Shown here: positions 25,623-34,784 of the stretch, piece after piece | Position numbering within the stretch: position 1 is the first letter of the stretch | How the letters are laid out: each line of letters opens with the position of its first letter | NCBI GenBank assembly: GCA_030683705.1 | Contig: JAUXPP010000057.1 | Coordinates: 43,791 to 107,790 of the forward strand | DNA from: Polaromonas sp. | GTDB lineage: Bacteria > Pseudomonadota > Gammaproteobacteria > Burkholderiales > Burkholderiaceae_C | Direction: 5' to 3' | Length of the DNA stretch: 64,000 nucleotides | Notes under the pieces: generated by a model | What the model was told of the DNA's origin: nothing | Seen by the model: the letters and a program-made list of their open reading frames with translations, nothing else | Database searches by the model: none | Made by a program: the position numbers and the translations under genes

Positions 25623-26405
25623 TCATTCCGGCAGGGTTCCTGCCGGCCGTCCCAGCCACTTGACCGACATCTTGTCGATGTCGCCGTTTTTCTTGGCGGC
25701 AGCGATGACCTCGTTGACTTTCAGGCGCAGCTTGTCCTCGCCTTTGGCCACACCGATGAAGTTGGGACTGTCCTTGAGCAGCAGCTTGTATTCGGTATTG
25801 AGCTGCGGATTCTTGGTCATCATGTTGCCGGCCACCGACACGCCGGTGGCGATCAGCTGCACCTGGCCTGCCGTGTAGGCGGACACCGTGGTGTTGTTGT
25901 CCTCGAAACGCTTGATATCGGCGCCGGCGGGTGCGACCTTGCTGAGTTCCTGGTCCTCCAGGGCGGCGCGGGTCACGCTGATGCTTTTGCCGGCCAGGTC
26001 GGCAAAGGATTTGACGCTGATGGTTTTCGGGCCGAACACGGCCTGGAAGAAGGGCGAGTAGGCAGCGGTGAAGTCGATGACTTTTTCGCGGTCCGGGTTT
26101 TTGCCGAGCGTGGAGATCACCAGGTCTGCCTTCCTGGTTTGCAGGTAGGCGATGCGGTTGGCGCTGGTCACCGGCACCAGCTCGACCTTGACGCCCATTT
26201 GTTTGCCGATGTAGTTGGCCATGTCCACGTCCAGGCCTTGCGGTGCCAGGTCCACGCCGACCATGCCGTAAGGCGGGAAGTCGGTGGGGACGGCGATCTT
26301 GATGGTTTTGGACTTCATGATGCTGTCCAGCGCGGTTTGTGCATGGACGCCGCCGGCGGTCAGCAGGGCGAGGGTCGTCAGACCGAGGGAGAAAAGGCGT
26401 GTCAT
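25623..26405 (-). CDS. Polar amino-acid ABC transporter, periplasmic binding protein
   Basis: 260 residues with a signal peptide ending VHA-QT. The family-3 solute-binding pattern is clear: IKIAVPTDFPPYGMVG, LDVDMANYIGKQMGVKVELVPV, ADLVISTLGKNPDREKVIDFTAAY. It captures an amino acid or related cation and delivers it to the permeases encoded downstream. The start overlaps the stop of the GntR regulator gene by four bases, so regulator and transporter are probably one transcript. Confidence 0.92.
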   Translation of the reverse strand: MTRLFSLGLTTLALLTAGGVHAQTALDSIMKSKTIKIAVPTDFPPYGMVGVDLAPQGLDVDMANYIGKQMGVKVELVPVTSANRIAYLQTRKADLVISTLGKNPDREKVIDFTAAYSPFFQAVFGPKTISVKSFADLAGKSISVTRAALEDQELSKVAPAGADIKRFEDNNTTVSAYTAGQVQLIATGVSVAGNMMTKNPQLNTEYKLLLKDSPNFIGVAKGEDKLRLKVNEVIAAAKKNGDIDKMSVKWLGRPAGTLPE

Positions 26406-27181
26406 AACAGGGCTCCTAGGTAGGTTGAGGAATCGTCACTGGAAGGGGCGGCCTGCCGGCCGCGTTTGCGAACTGGGGGATGCAACTCCTGTGCCGCGGG
26501 GGGCTGGACCGGCGACAGCGGGCTCAGGGCGCTGCGTAATTGCGCCAGCGGGTCGCCGGTGGCGGTTTGCAGCCTGAGCGCCGCCTGCACCGTGCCGATG
26601 TGGCTTTGCATCAGTTGCTCGGCCAGCACCAGGTTGCCTTTTTCGAGCGCCTGCACGATGCGCACATGCTCCTCGCAGGATTCGGCCGCGTCGTGCGAAG
26701 ACTGGTACAGCATGGCGATCAGGGTGGTGCGCGCGGTGAAGTCACGCAAGGTGTCGGCCAGCAGGCTGTTGCCCAGGCATTCGGCCAGGCAGACGTGGAA
26801 ATCGCCGAGCAGAAAGCTGCGCAGCCCCACGTCGCTGCCCTTGACCGCGGCTTTTTCACGCGTCAGGTGGTTTTTCAGTTGTTTGATGGCGGTTTTGCTG
26901 ACCTCGCTGGTGCAGCGGATCAGCCCCATCTCGATCACGCGGCGTGCCTCGAAGGCCTCGCGTGCTTCTTCCTGTGAGGGCTCGATCACATACCAGCCGC
27001 GCCGCGCGCTCACGGTGACGATGCCGCGCGCCGCCAGCCGGGTCAGGGCCTCCCGCACGATGGTGCGGCTGCAGTCGAACAACATGGCGAGTTGTTGCTC
27101 GCCCAGGCGGGCGCCGGGGGCGAGTTTCTGCGCCATCACGGCTTCGATGATGCGGCTGCTGATGTCGGACGCGGTGGTCAT
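26402..27181 (-). CDS. GntR-family regulator (FadR/FCD subfamily)
   Basis: 259 residues from the ATG at 27181. The winged-helix front (IIEAVMAQKLAPGARLGEQQLAMLFDCSRTIVREALTRL, residues about 9-47) is followed by an all-helical FCD ligand domain with metal-type His residues (DFHVCL, EEHVRI). The C-terminal 50 residues are a Pro-rich tail. It probably controls the amino-acid ABC operon that begins four bases inside its own end, and perhaps the divergent acyl-CoA ligase. A GTATAC-type operator lies 50 bp upstream. Confidence 0.87.
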   Translation of the reverse strand: MTTASDISSRIIEAVMAQKLAPGARLGEQQLAMLFDCSRTIVREALTRLAARGIVTVSARRGWYVIEPSQEEAREAFEARRVIEMGLIRCTSEVSKTAIKQLKNHLTREKAAVKGSDVGLRSFLLGDFHVCLAECLGNSLLADTLRDFTARTTLIAMLYQSSHDAAESCEEHVRIVQALEKGNLVLAEQLMQSHIGTVQAALRLQTATGDPLAQLRSALSPLSPVQPPAAQELHPPVRKRGRQAAPSSDDSSTYLGALL

Positions 27182-27230
27182 GCGTCTGGTAATGCATATC
27201 CTGTGCCAGCCTTTCAGACTGGTCGGCTGG

Positions 27231-27244
27231 ACTGGTATACAAGA
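27231..27244. promoter_or_regulatory. GTATAC-centred operator between GntR gene and acyl-CoA ligase
   Basis: The sequence TGGTATACAAG contains the palindromic core GTATAC with T/A-rich flanks, close to TNGTATACNA operators of FadR-subfamily GntR regulators. It lies 50 bp before the regulator start and 205 bp before the divergent ligase, fitting autoregulation. Confidence 0.55.
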
Positions 27245-27448
27245 TATGTGCACCTTGCTGGCGTGCTGCGCATCAAATTGCGGCTTTTTGTACCCGGCCG
27301 CACCAAACGCAGGCGCGCGCCGCTGGCTGTGATCGGCCCGCACAGACGCGGGTGTCGCCGCATGGCGGCGTCGCGAACGTGACGCGGCTAGCGTCTTTAC
27401 CGATGCCCGGTCGCCCCGCGCACGCTAGGCTTGCTGCAAGGAGATTTC

Positions 27449-29143
27449 ATGGACCGCGCCCATTTCAAGTTCTGGCCGAAACGCCTGCCCCACGCCATCA
27501 CCCCGCCTGTTACTTCGTTATGGCACAACCTGGCCGTCAGCGCCCTGCGTTTCCCGGACAAGGCGGCGCTGGTGTTTTTCGGCCGCGTGTTCACCTATGC
27601 CGAGGTGCTGGACAAGGCCGAACGCCTGGCCGCGACGCTGCACGCCCTGGGCGTAAAAAAAGGTGACCGGGTGGTGCTGGACATGCAGAACTGCCCGCAG
27701 TGGGTGATCGCCCACTTTGCCATCCTGCGTGCCGACGCCGTGGTGGTGCCGGTGAACCCGATGAACCGTGCCGAGGAGCTCAAACACTACATCACCGACC
27801 CGGATGCCAGGGTCGCCATCATCGCGGCCGATCTGGCGCCCGAACTGGCCCGCGCCAATGCGCAGCTGGAACCCGCTGAGCGTCTTCAGCACATGATTGT
27901 TTCGCATTACAGCGACGCCTTCGACCTGCAGGCCGAAGGCGCGGAAACATTGCCGCCGGCCTGGCAGGACTGGCTGGGCACGCGGCATGGGCTGCCGGCG
28001 CTCGACGGCGGCACGGTGACCGACTGGGCCGATGCCCTGCGTGGCGACCGCAGCAAGCTCCCAGCCCACACCGCCACGCCGCAGGACCTGGCCGTGCTGC
28101 CCTACACCAGCGGCACCACCGGCCTGCCCAAGGGTTGCATGCACACCCACGCCAGCATCATGCACAACGCGGTCGCCAGCAGTTTGTGGGGCAACAGCAC
28201 CTTCGAAAACGTGGTGCTGTCGGTGGTGCCCATGTTCCACATCACCGGCATGGTGTCGGTCATGCACGCGTCGATTTATGGCGGCGCGACGCTGGTGGTG
28301 ATGCCGCGCTGGGACCGCGAACTGGCAGGCCGGCTGATCTCCAGATGGCGCGTGACGCACTGGACCAACATCCCGACCATGGTGATCGACCTGCTGGCGA
28401 GCCCGAACTTTGCGAGTTTTGACTTGAGCGGCCTGGTCTATATCGGCGGTGGCGGCGCGGCCATGCCGCAGGCCGTGGCCCAGCGCCTGTGGGAGCAGTA
28501 CGGCCTGCGATTTGCCGAAGGTTACGGCCTGACGGAAACCGCCGCACCCTCACACAGCAACCCGCCGGACGCGACCAAGCAGCAGTGCCTGGGTGTGCCT
28601 TTTGTCGGTGTCGATGCGCGCGTGATCGACCCGGTGAGCCTGGAGGAAATGCCACAGGGTGAGCAGGGCGAGATCATCATGTGCGGGCCGCAGAACTTTT
28701 CGGGCTACTGGAAACGACCCGAAGCCACCGCCTCGGCTTTTATCGATTTCGACGGCAAGCGCTTCTTCCGTTCCGGCGATCTCGGTCGCGTCGACGAGGA
28801 TGGGTATTTTTTCATCACCGACCGGCTCAAGCGCATGATCAATGCGTCGGGTTTCAAGGTCTGGCCGGCCGAGGTCGAGGCCCTGATGTTCAAGCACCCG
28901 GCGATCCAGGAGGCATGCATCATTTCCACCCGCGACGCCTATCGCGGGGAAACCGTCAAGGCGGTGGTGGTGCTGCGCCCGGCCGCGAAAGGCACCACCT
29001 CGGAGGAGGACATCATCGGCTGGTGCCGCGACAACATGGCGGCCTACAAGTACCCACGGGTGGTGCAGTTTGTCGATGCCTTGCCCAAGAGCGGGTCGGG
29101 CAAGGTGATGTGGCGGACCTTGCAGGAGGCGGAGAAGGTCTGA
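27449..29143 (+). CDS. AMP-forming acyl-CoA ligase
   Basis: 564 residues from the ATG at 27449, which has AAGGAG seven bases upstream. The adenylation motifs are YTSGTTGLPKGCMHTH (P-loop), GYGLTETAAPS, FRSGDLGRVDEDGYF and the hinge region DRLKRMINASGFKVWPAEVE. The catalytic Lys is in PKSGSGKVMW. The enzyme activates a fatty or aromatic acid with ATP and CoA. The substrate is uncertain; the family is long-chain fatty-acid ligase-like. It is divergent from the GntR regulator. Confidence 0.9.
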   Translation: MDRAHFKFWPKRLPHAITPPVTSLWHNLAVSALRFPDKAALVFFGRVFTYAEVLDKAERLAATLHALGVKKGDRVVLDMQNCPQWVIAHFAILRADAVVVPVNPMNRAEELKHYITDPDARVAIIAADLAPELARANAQLEPAERLQHMIVSHYSDAFDLQAEGAETLPPAWQDWLGTRHGLPALDGGTVTDWADALRGDRSKLPAHTATPQDLAVLPYTSGTTGLPKGCMHTHASIMHNAVASSLWGNSTFENVVLSVVPMFHITGMVSVMHASIYGGATLVVMPRWDRELAGRLISRWRVTHWTNIPTMVIDLLASPNFASFDLSGLVYIGGGGAAMPQAVAQRLWEQYGLRFAEGYGLTETAAPSHSNPPDATKQQCLGVPFVGVDARVIDPVSLEEMPQGEQGEIIMCGPQNFSGYWKRPEATASAFIDFDGKRFFRSGDLGRVDEDGYFFITDRLKRMINASGFKVWPAEVEALMFKHPAIQEACIISTRDAYRGETVKAVVVLRPAAKGTTSEEDIIGWCRDNMAAYKYPRVVQFVDALPKSGSGKVMWRTLQEAEKV

Positions 29144-29273
29144 GGCTGGCCTCCTGACACTTCCCCGGGGTGTCATCCCGGACTTTATCCGGGATCCATG
29201 TTGGCGATCCTCCCACCGTTCGGACTGAGCCTGCCGAAGCCGTGTTTTTCGTCAAGGCCTTTTGCTCACGACT

Positions 29274-29360
29274 GCCTGTTGGCCGGGGGTTGCCCGGCAG
29301 CAACTCACTTTTCTTTGTCTCGCCAAAGAAAAGTAAGCAAAAGAAAGGCGACCCTACTGT
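29274..29360 (+). repeat. Long intergenic repeat, part A, copy 1
   Basis: It begins GTTGGCCGGGGGTTGCCCGG and contains the inverted pair CTTTTCTTTG/CAAAGAAAAG flanking CTCGC. The same block is at 37077-37150. It is typical of repeated intergenic sequence in Burkholderiales (from memory). Confidence 0.7.
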
Positions 29361-29584
29361 CTGCGTCCCTCCTTCGCTGTCGCTGCGGAGGGCAACCTGC
29401 GGTGCTCGGTCCAGCCGGGGCCGGGCTCGAACTCGCCTTCGGCTCAGACAATCACCCGTCCTGATCCGTCTGGCCCTGCGCTCCTCGGCGCATACAGAAG
29501 GGTGGTGGAGAAAAAACCAATACCGGGGGCAAACGTCCGGAGTCCGTGAAGCGCGTAGCGCTTCATGCACGGGAATCCCAACAG

Positions 29585-29688
29585 ACGGTCATGTTTGCAC
29601 GCGAGAGCAGCGCACGCGGCCACATGAAGTCCCCCTCCATCGCCCAGCGGGGCGAGGGAGGGGCTAGGGGAGGGAGTGGGGAGTCAGA
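29585..29688 (+). repeat. Long intergenic repeat, part B, copy 1
   Basis: It begins CGGTCATGTTTGCACGCGAG and holds a GC hairpin with arms CCCCTCCATCGCCC and GGGGCGAGGGAGGGG. It is nearly identical to 37156-37250. Parts A and B are 224 bp apart here but adjacent in the second copy. Confidence 0.75.
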
Positions 29689-29767
29689 CCTGTTATCTAA
29701 AACAGTCCGTAGCCGCAGCGTGATGCAAGTGAAGGTAGAACGTTCTTTGAGTCGATTTTTTTTATGA

Positions 29768-29825
29768 GACAAATCTGCCTCCAGCCCTTATCCGGCAAGC
29801 GCAGACAGCTCCTAAATCAATAGCA
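29768..29825 (-). repeat. Dispersed repeat copy 4
   Basis: Minus-strand copy with a near-consensus core (CTGCGCTTGCCGGATAAGGG, then CTGGAGGCAGATTTG). It lies 107 bp before the potassium-channel gene. Confidence 0.8.
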
Positions 29826-29931
29826 TTTACCGGCAAGACGCCGCCCACACCACCACAGCCTGATCGCCGACGCAGCGAACCGGCGAACTCGGTTAAGGTT
29901 CAGTCTGCATGAAAAGACAGCATCCACGCGC

Positions 29932-30852
29932 ATGACCCCGCCCAAACCCGACACGTTTCCCTCGTCCGACGACAAGCCGCTGACTGGCTGGCGGCTGCGC
30001 TGGTACACGGTTATTTTCGAGGCCGACACGCGGGCCGGGCGCTGGTTCGACCAGGCGCTGATCGTGGTCATCCTGCTGAGCATTGCCGTGGTGATGGCCG
30101 ACAGCGTGCAGTCCATCCACCAGAAGTACGGCCGCGTCTTCATGTCGCTGGAGTGGGTGTTCACGCTGCTGTTCACCGCCGAGTACATCGCGCGCCTGCT
30201 CTGCGTGCGCCGGCCGCTGCAATACGCGACCAGTTTTTTCGGCATCATTGACCTGGTGGCGGTGTTGCCGACCTACCTCGCGTTGTTTTTCCCCGAGCTG
30301 CATGCGCTGATCGATGTGCGCGTGCTGCGGCTGCTGCGGGTGTTCCGGGTCTTCAAGCTGGCGGCCTATGTGGCCGAATACCAGTTCCTCGGGCGCGCGC
30401 TGGCGGCCAGCGGGCGCAAGATCCTGGTGTTCCTGACGGCGGTGCTGATGGTGGTGCTGGTCATGGGCACCGTCATGTATGTCGTGGAAGGCCAAACCAA
30501 CGGCTTCACCAGCATCCCGACTTCGGTCTACTGGGCCATCAGCACCGTGACCACCGTGGGTTTCGGCGACATCACGCCCAAGACCGACCTCGGGCGGCTG
30601 ATTGCGTCATTCATGATGCTGATGGGCTGGGGCATCCTGGCCGTGCCTACCGGCATCGTCACCGCCGAGATGGCGGCGCAGCGGCGCTTCCAGCTGTCGC
30701 AGGCGCCGACCACGCGCACCTGCCACGAGTGCCTGACCGAGGGTCACGCCGCAGAAGCGAACTTCTGCTTCAACTGTGGCGTGCGCCTGCCGCCTTACCA
30801 GCAGCAGCAGCGGGCATCACCTGAAACCCGCCTGCCCGACACGTCGTCCTAG
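29932..30852 (+). CDS. Voltage-gated potassium channel with C-terminal zinc-ribbon
   Basis: 306 residues. Six membrane segments are visible. S4 carries regularly spaced Arg (RVLRLLRVFRVFKL, about residues 127-140), and the selectivity filter is TVGFGD (about 205-210). After S6 comes a short domain with two Cys pairs (TCHEC...CFNCG, about 263-283), a zinc-ribbon-like motif that is not part of the classic channel. It should conduct K+ across the inner membrane in response to voltage. Its stop overlaps the convergent yaeQ stop by four bases. Confidence 0.9.
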   Translation: MTPPKPDTFPSSDDKPLTGWRLRWYTVIFEADTRAGRWFDQALIVVILLSIAVVMADSVQSIHQKYGRVFMSLEWVFTLLFTAEYIARLLCVRRPLQYATSFFGIIDLVAVLPTYLALFFPELHALIDVRVLRLLRVFRVFKLAAYVAEYQFLGRALAASGRKILVFLTAVLMVVLVMGTVMYVVEGQTNGFTSIPTSVYWAISTVTTVGFGDITPKTDLGRLIASFMMLMGWGILAVPTGIVTAEMAAQRRFQLSQAPTTRTCHECLTEGHAAEANFCFNCGVRLPPYQQQQRASPETRLPDTSS

Positions 30853-31406
30853 CCGCCGGCGGTCAGCCGGCGCGGAGTGATTTCCACCGAGTCGGTGGTG
30901 GTGCTCATGAAGACCGTGCCGTCCTGCACCGACACCTGCAATTGCATGCTGCGCTCGGCGAGTTTGGCCAGGGCCTGGCTTTGCGCGGCGTCGATCTGCC
31001 AGACCACCAGGTTGGCGGCGCGCGTGAGTTTGCTTTCAATGGTTTTCCACCAGACCGGCGTGCTGCTGGCAAAGCTGTAGACGCTGACACGTTCGGCCCG
31101 GCCGGCGGCGCGCATCAGGCGCTTGTCGTCAGGTTGGCCGACATCAATCCAGTGAAGAATCTGGTCGGTGTAGTCCTTGTGCCAGAGCGCGGCTTCATCG
31201 ACGTCCCACAAGTCCTTGGCAAACTCGAGGTGCCCCTTTTTGTCGTCGGCAGGCACGTTCAGCGCATAGGCCAGCAGCCGGATCATCATGCGTTCGTCGG
31301 CCTCGGACGGATGCCGTGCAATCGTCACGTTGTGGTCGCCGTAGATGCCGCGGTCCATGTCGGCAATCGCCAGTTGGGCTTTGTAGATGGTGGCTTTGAG
31401 TGCCAT
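30849..31406 (-). CDS. yaeQ: YaeQ family protein
   Basis: 185 residues from the ATG at 31406. The family hallmarks are MALKATIYKAQLAIADMDRGIY, HPSEADERMMIRLLAYAL, LWHKDYTDQILHWIDVGQPDDKRLMRAAGRA and PVWWKTIE. YaeQ has a PD-(D/E)XK nuclease-like fold. Its proposed role in transcript elongation is not settled. It stands alone, convergent with the K+ channel and divergent from the LLM oxidoreductase. Confidence 0.93.
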   Translation of the reverse strand: MALKATIYKAQLAIADMDRGIYGDHNVTIARHPSEADERMMIRLLAYALNVPADDKKGHLEFAKDLWDVDEAALWHKDYTDQILHWIDVGQPDDKRLMRAAGRAERVSVYSFASSTPVWWKTIESKLTRAANLVVWQIDAAQSQALAKLAERSMQLQVSVQDGTVFMSTTTDSVEITPRRLTAGG

Positions 31407-31489
31407 AGCTTGTTTTCTGAGGATTCGGGTGGAGATGGTTGTATTGGAACAGACCAGCAAGGGCGGGGCAGTCTGGCTATAGTCGTCCC

Positions 31490-32503
31490 ATGATCCGCCT
31501 CTCTGTTCTTGACCAATCGGTGGCCGTGACGGGCCGCAGCGCCGATGCCTCCATCCGTGAAACCCTGGCCCTGGCGCAGCATTGCGAAGCGCTGGGGTAT
31601 GAACGCTTCTGGGTCAGCGAACACCACAGCCACCCGACCATCGTGGGCAGCGCACCCGAGGTGCTGATGGCGGCGATTGCCGCGACCACCCAGCGCATAC
31701 GCATAGGCAGCGCCGGCGTGATGCTGCCGCATTATTCGGCACTCAAGGTGGCCGAGCAGTTCCGCGTGCTCGAAGCGCTGGCGCCGGGGCGCATCGACCT
31801 CGGTGTCGGCCGCGCGCCCGGCTCGGACGGCCGCACCGCCCAGTTGCTCAATCCGCAGGCGCGCAGCGCCGCAGACCACTTCCCGCTGCAGGTGCGTGAA
31901 TTGCAAGCCTGGGTCTGCGGGAAGGACCTGCCCGAAGGCCATCCGGGCCGCGGCGTGACGGCCGAGCCCGGCGGGCCGACGGCACCGACCTTGTGGATGC
32001 TGGGTAGCTCGAACTACGGCGCGCAGCTCGCCGCCCACTACGGCTTGCCTTATGCGTTTGCCTACTTCATCACCGACGGTCAGGGCGCTGAAGAAGCCAT
32101 CGCCCTGTACCGCGAGCTGTACCGTCCCAGCCCCCAGCATCCGCAGCCGCAGCCCGCCCTGTGTGTCTGGGCATTGGCCGCCGACACCGAAGAGGAGGCC
32201 TGGCACTATTTTTCCAGCCGGGAGCGCTGGAAGCTGGACCGCAACCGCGGCGCGCTGGCGCCGCTGCCATCACCGGGCGAGGTGGCGTCCCGTCCCTACA
32301 GTCCTGCCGAGCAGATGCAGGCCGAACAGCTCAGGCGAACGGCGCTGGTGGGCAGCGGGCCGCAGGTTGCCGACAAGTTGCGCGCCCTGTCGGCAGCGCT
32401 CGATGTCGAGGAGCTGGTGGTGATCACCTGGGCGCACGACCCGGCCGTTCGGCGGCGCTCCTACGAATTGCTGGCGGCACAATTGCGTGCGCCAAACACT
32501 TGA
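31490..32503 (+). CDS. LLM-class flavin-dependent oxidoreductase
   Basis: 337 residues from the ATG at 31490. The luciferase-like TIM barrel is recognised from LALAQHCEALGYERFWVSEHHSHPTI and GVMLPHYSALKVAEQFRVLEALAPGRIDLGVGRAPG. It binds FMN (or F420) and oxidises an unknown substrate; the group is often annotated as an alkanal monooxygenase-like protein. The MetE-like gene follows 32 bp later on the same strand. Confidence 0.9.
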   Translation: MIRLSVLDQSVAVTGRSADASIRETLALAQHCEALGYERFWVSEHHSHPTIVGSAPEVLMAAIAATTQRIRIGSAGVMLPHYSALKVAEQFRVLEALAPGRIDLGVGRAPGSDGRTAQLLNPQARSAADHFPLQVRELQAWVCGKDLPEGHPGRGVTAEPGGPTAPTLWMLGSSNYGAQLAAHYGLPYAFAYFITDGQGAEEAIALYRELYRPSPQHPQPQPALCVWALAADTEEEAWHYFSSRERWKLDRNRGALAPLPSPGEVASRPYSPAEQMQAEQLRRTALVGSGPQVADKLRALSAALDVEELVVITWAHDPAVRRRSYELLAAQLRAPNT

Positions 32504-32535
32504 AAAACTTTCCCCAACAACAATCAGGAGACACC

Positions 32536-33570
32536 ATGACAAGACCACTGTTCAGCAGCACCATCGCCGGCAGCCTGCCCAAGCCGGCCTGGCTGTCGGA
32601 AACCCAGAAGCTCTGGCCGCAATGGAAGGCCGAAGGCGCCGAACTCGCGCAAGCCAAGGCCGACGCCACCCTGCTGTGGATCAAGGCGCAGGAGGATGCG
32701 GGCCTCGACGTGATCGGTGACGGCGAGCAGTCGCGCCAGCATTTTGTGCACGGCTTTCTCGAGCAGGTCGAAGGCATCGACTTCGAGCACAAGGTCAAGA
32801 TGGGCATACGCGACAACCGCTACGACGCGATGGTGCCGCAAGTGGTGTCCGCACTCAGGCTCAAGGGCCGGGTGCATGCGGCCGAGGCGCAGCTGCTGCG
32901 CGCGCACACCGACAAGAAGATCAAGTTCACGCTGCCGGGTCCGATGACGATTGTGGACACCGTGGCCGACCGCTTTTACGGCGACCGCATCAAGCTGGCC
33001 ATGGCTTTTGCCGAACTGCTCAACCAGGAAGCGCTGGCGCTGCAGGCCGACGGCGTGGACATCATCCAGTTCGACGAGCCGGCCTTCAATGTCTACATGA
33101 AGGACGCTGCCGACTGGGGCGTGAAAGCGCTGGAGCGAGCCGCCCAGGGCCTGACCTGCACCACCGCCGTCCATATTTGTTATGGCTACGGCATCAAGGC
33201 CAACGACGACTGGAAGCAGACCCTGGGCGAGGAATGGCGCCAGTACGAACAGGTGTTGCCGGCACTGGCCAAAAGCAGCATCCACCAGGTAAGCCTCGAG
33301 TGTTACCACTCGCATGTTCCGCCGCACCTGATGGCGCTGCTGGAGGGCAAGGACGTGATGGTGGGGGTGATCGACGTGGCCAGCGACGAGATCGAAACCC
33401 CCGAGCAGATCGCCGACACCATTGGCAAGGCCTTGCAGTACGTGCCCAAAAACCGCTTGTTGCCCTGCACCAACTGCGGTCTGGCACCCATGAACCGCGA
33501 GATCGCGCTGAAAAAACTGCAGGCACTGGCCGAGGGAGCGGCGCTGGCGCGCGAGCGTTACGCTGCGTGA
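32536..33570 (+). CDS. MetE C-terminal-domain protein (core methionine synthase-like)
   Basis: 344 residues from the ATG at 32536, with CAGGAG upstream. It matches only the catalytic half of cobalamin-independent methionine synthase: GDGEQSR, PGPMTIVDT, IIQFDEPAF, VHICYGYG (His and Cys zinc ligands) and CTNCGLAPM (Cys ligand). Such single-domain MetE proteins transfer a methyl group to homocysteine from donors other than long-chain folate, in several cases a corrinoid protein. The donor is unknown here. The beta-lactamase-fold gene follows eight bases later. Confidence 0.88.
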   Translation: MTRPLFSSTIAGSLPKPAWLSETQKLWPQWKAEGAELAQAKADATLLWIKAQEDAGLDVIGDGEQSRQHFVHGFLEQVEGIDFEHKVKMGIRDNRYDAMVPQVVSALRLKGRVHAAEAQLLRAHTDKKIKFTLPGPMTIVDTVADRFYGDRIKLAMAFAELLNQEALALQADGVDIIQFDEPAFNVYMKDAADWGVKALERAAQGLTCTTAVHICYGYGIKANDDWKQTLGEEWRQYEQVLPALAKSSIHQVSLECYHSHVPPHLMALLEGKDVMVGVIDVASDEIETPEQIADTIGKALQYVPKNRLLPCTNCGLAPMNREIALKKLQALAEGAALARERYAA

Positions 33571-33578
33571 GGGCCGGC

Positions 33579-34760
33579 ATGACTGAATTGACCCTGGCCG
33601 CGCCCGGGGAGCTGGGCCTGTGCCCGGACCGCCTGCAGCGGCTGCTGGATGTGCTGCGCTCTGACATCGAGCGCGGCCGCCTGCCCGGCGCGGTGGCGCT
33701 GGTTGCGCGTCGCGGCCAGCTCGCGCTGTTCGAAAGTATGGGCATGCCCGATCCGGCAGCGGGCACGCCCATGCCGCGCGATGCGATTTTCCGCATCTAC
33801 TCCATGACCAAACCGGTGGTCTCGGTCGCCGTGATGATGCTGATGGAGCAGGGCAAGCTGCTGCTCAGCGACCCGGTCGCGAAACACCTGCCTGAATTCG
33901 CCAACCAGAAGGTGGCCGTCGCGCGTGATGGCGGCGTGACGCTCGAGGACGTCGCCCGGCCCGCCACCGTGCAGGACCTGCTGCGCCACACCGCCGGCCT
34001 GACCTATGAATTTCTCGGCTCGGCGGCCGTGCAGCGCCAATACGCGGAGCTGCAAATGGGTTCGCGCGAACGCAGCAATGCAGAATTTTCGCGCACGCTG
34101 GCCGGGCTGCCCCTGATGTACCAACCCGGCAGTGTCTGGGAATACAGCCGCGCCACCGATGTGCTGGGCCGGCTGGTCGAGGTGCTCAGCGGGCAGTCGC
34201 TTGGTGACTACCTGCGTGAAGCCATTTTTACCCCGCTGGGCATGCACGAGACCGGCTTTGCCGTGGACGAGGCGAACCATCACCGGATCGCCGAGCCTTT
34301 TGCGCACGACCCCGACGGTGGCGTGCCGCTGCGTGTGCTGGACCCGCGCCGCCGCATGGCCATGGAAAGCGGTGGCGGCGGCCTGATGTCCACCGCCATG
34401 GATTACGCGCGGTTTCTGCAATTCATGCGCAACCGCGGTGAACTGCAGGGCGTGCGCCTGCTGGGCCCGCACACCGTGAACTACATGACTGCCGATCACC
34501 TGGGCGCCATCCCCGTCACGGGCGACGTGTTGCCGCCCGGTTATGGTTTCGGCCTCGGCTTTGCCGTGCGCAAGGCCGCCGGCATCGCGTCCATGCCCGG
34601 CTCGGCCGGCCTGTATTACTGGGGCGGCATCGCGGGCACCACCTTTTTTGTCGACCCGGTCCAGGACCTGTATGCGCTGCTGATGATCCAGGCGCCGAAT
34701 CAGCGCGATCACTACCGGCCGCTGTTCCGCAGCCTGGTGTACGCTGCACTTGTCGACTGA
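33579..34760 (+). CDS. Serine hydrolase of the beta-lactamase/esterase family
   Basis: 393 residues from the ATG at 33579. The nucleophile motif SMTK is at 75-78, and the second motif is YSR in WEYSRATD where class C enzymes have YxN. LRHTAGL is typical of the family. A third motif is likely in YYWGGIAGT. No signal peptide is present, so it is probably a cytoplasmic esterase or transesterase, not a secreted beta-lactamase. It lies eight bases after the MetE-like gene. Confidence 0.88.
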   Translation: MTELTLAAPGELGLCPDRLQRLLDVLRSDIERGRLPGAVALVARRGQLALFESMGMPDPAAGTPMPRDAIFRIYSMTKPVVSVAVMMLMEQGKLLLSDPVAKHLPEFANQKVAVARDGGVTLEDVARPATVQDLLRHTAGLTYEFLGSAAVQRQYAELQMGSRERSNAEFSRTLAGLPLMYQPGSVWEYSRATDVLGRLVEVLSGQSLGDYLREAIFTPLGMHETGFAVDEANHHRIAEPFAHDPDGGVPLRVLDPRRRMAMESGGGGLMSTAMDYARFLQFMRNRGELQGVRLLGPHTVNYMTADHLGAIPVTGDVLPPGYGFGLGFAVRKAAGIASMPGSAGLYYWGGIAGTTFFVDPVQDLYALLMIQAPNQRDHYRPLFRSLVYAALVD

Positions 34761-34784
34761 ACGCGCCTTCCCCGGAGACCCACC

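Larger units (their letters stand above)
29144..29931. other. Non-coding repeat-rich region
   Basis: This 788-bp gap contains several repeats and no convincing gene. At 29175-29195 there is a short palindrome (ATCCCGGACTTTATCCGGGA). At 29217-29244 lies a partial copy of the CCGTTCGGNCTGAGC element seen at 57421-57492. At 29274-29360 and 29585-29688 lie the two parts of a long repeat also present at 37071-37249. At 29768-29825 is dispersed repeat copy 4. The middle (29361-29584) differs from the 37-kb copy. Confidence 0.75.

Noticed and set aside
24738..26423. 561-codon plus-strand open frame across the ABC transporter genes
   Set aside because: It crosses three clear transporter genes on the other strand and encodes no known fold.
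33177..33578. Longer start for the serine hydrolase inside the MetE-like gene
   Set aside because: That portion is an out-of-frame reading of the MetE-like gene; the ATG at 33579 follows its stop by eight bases.
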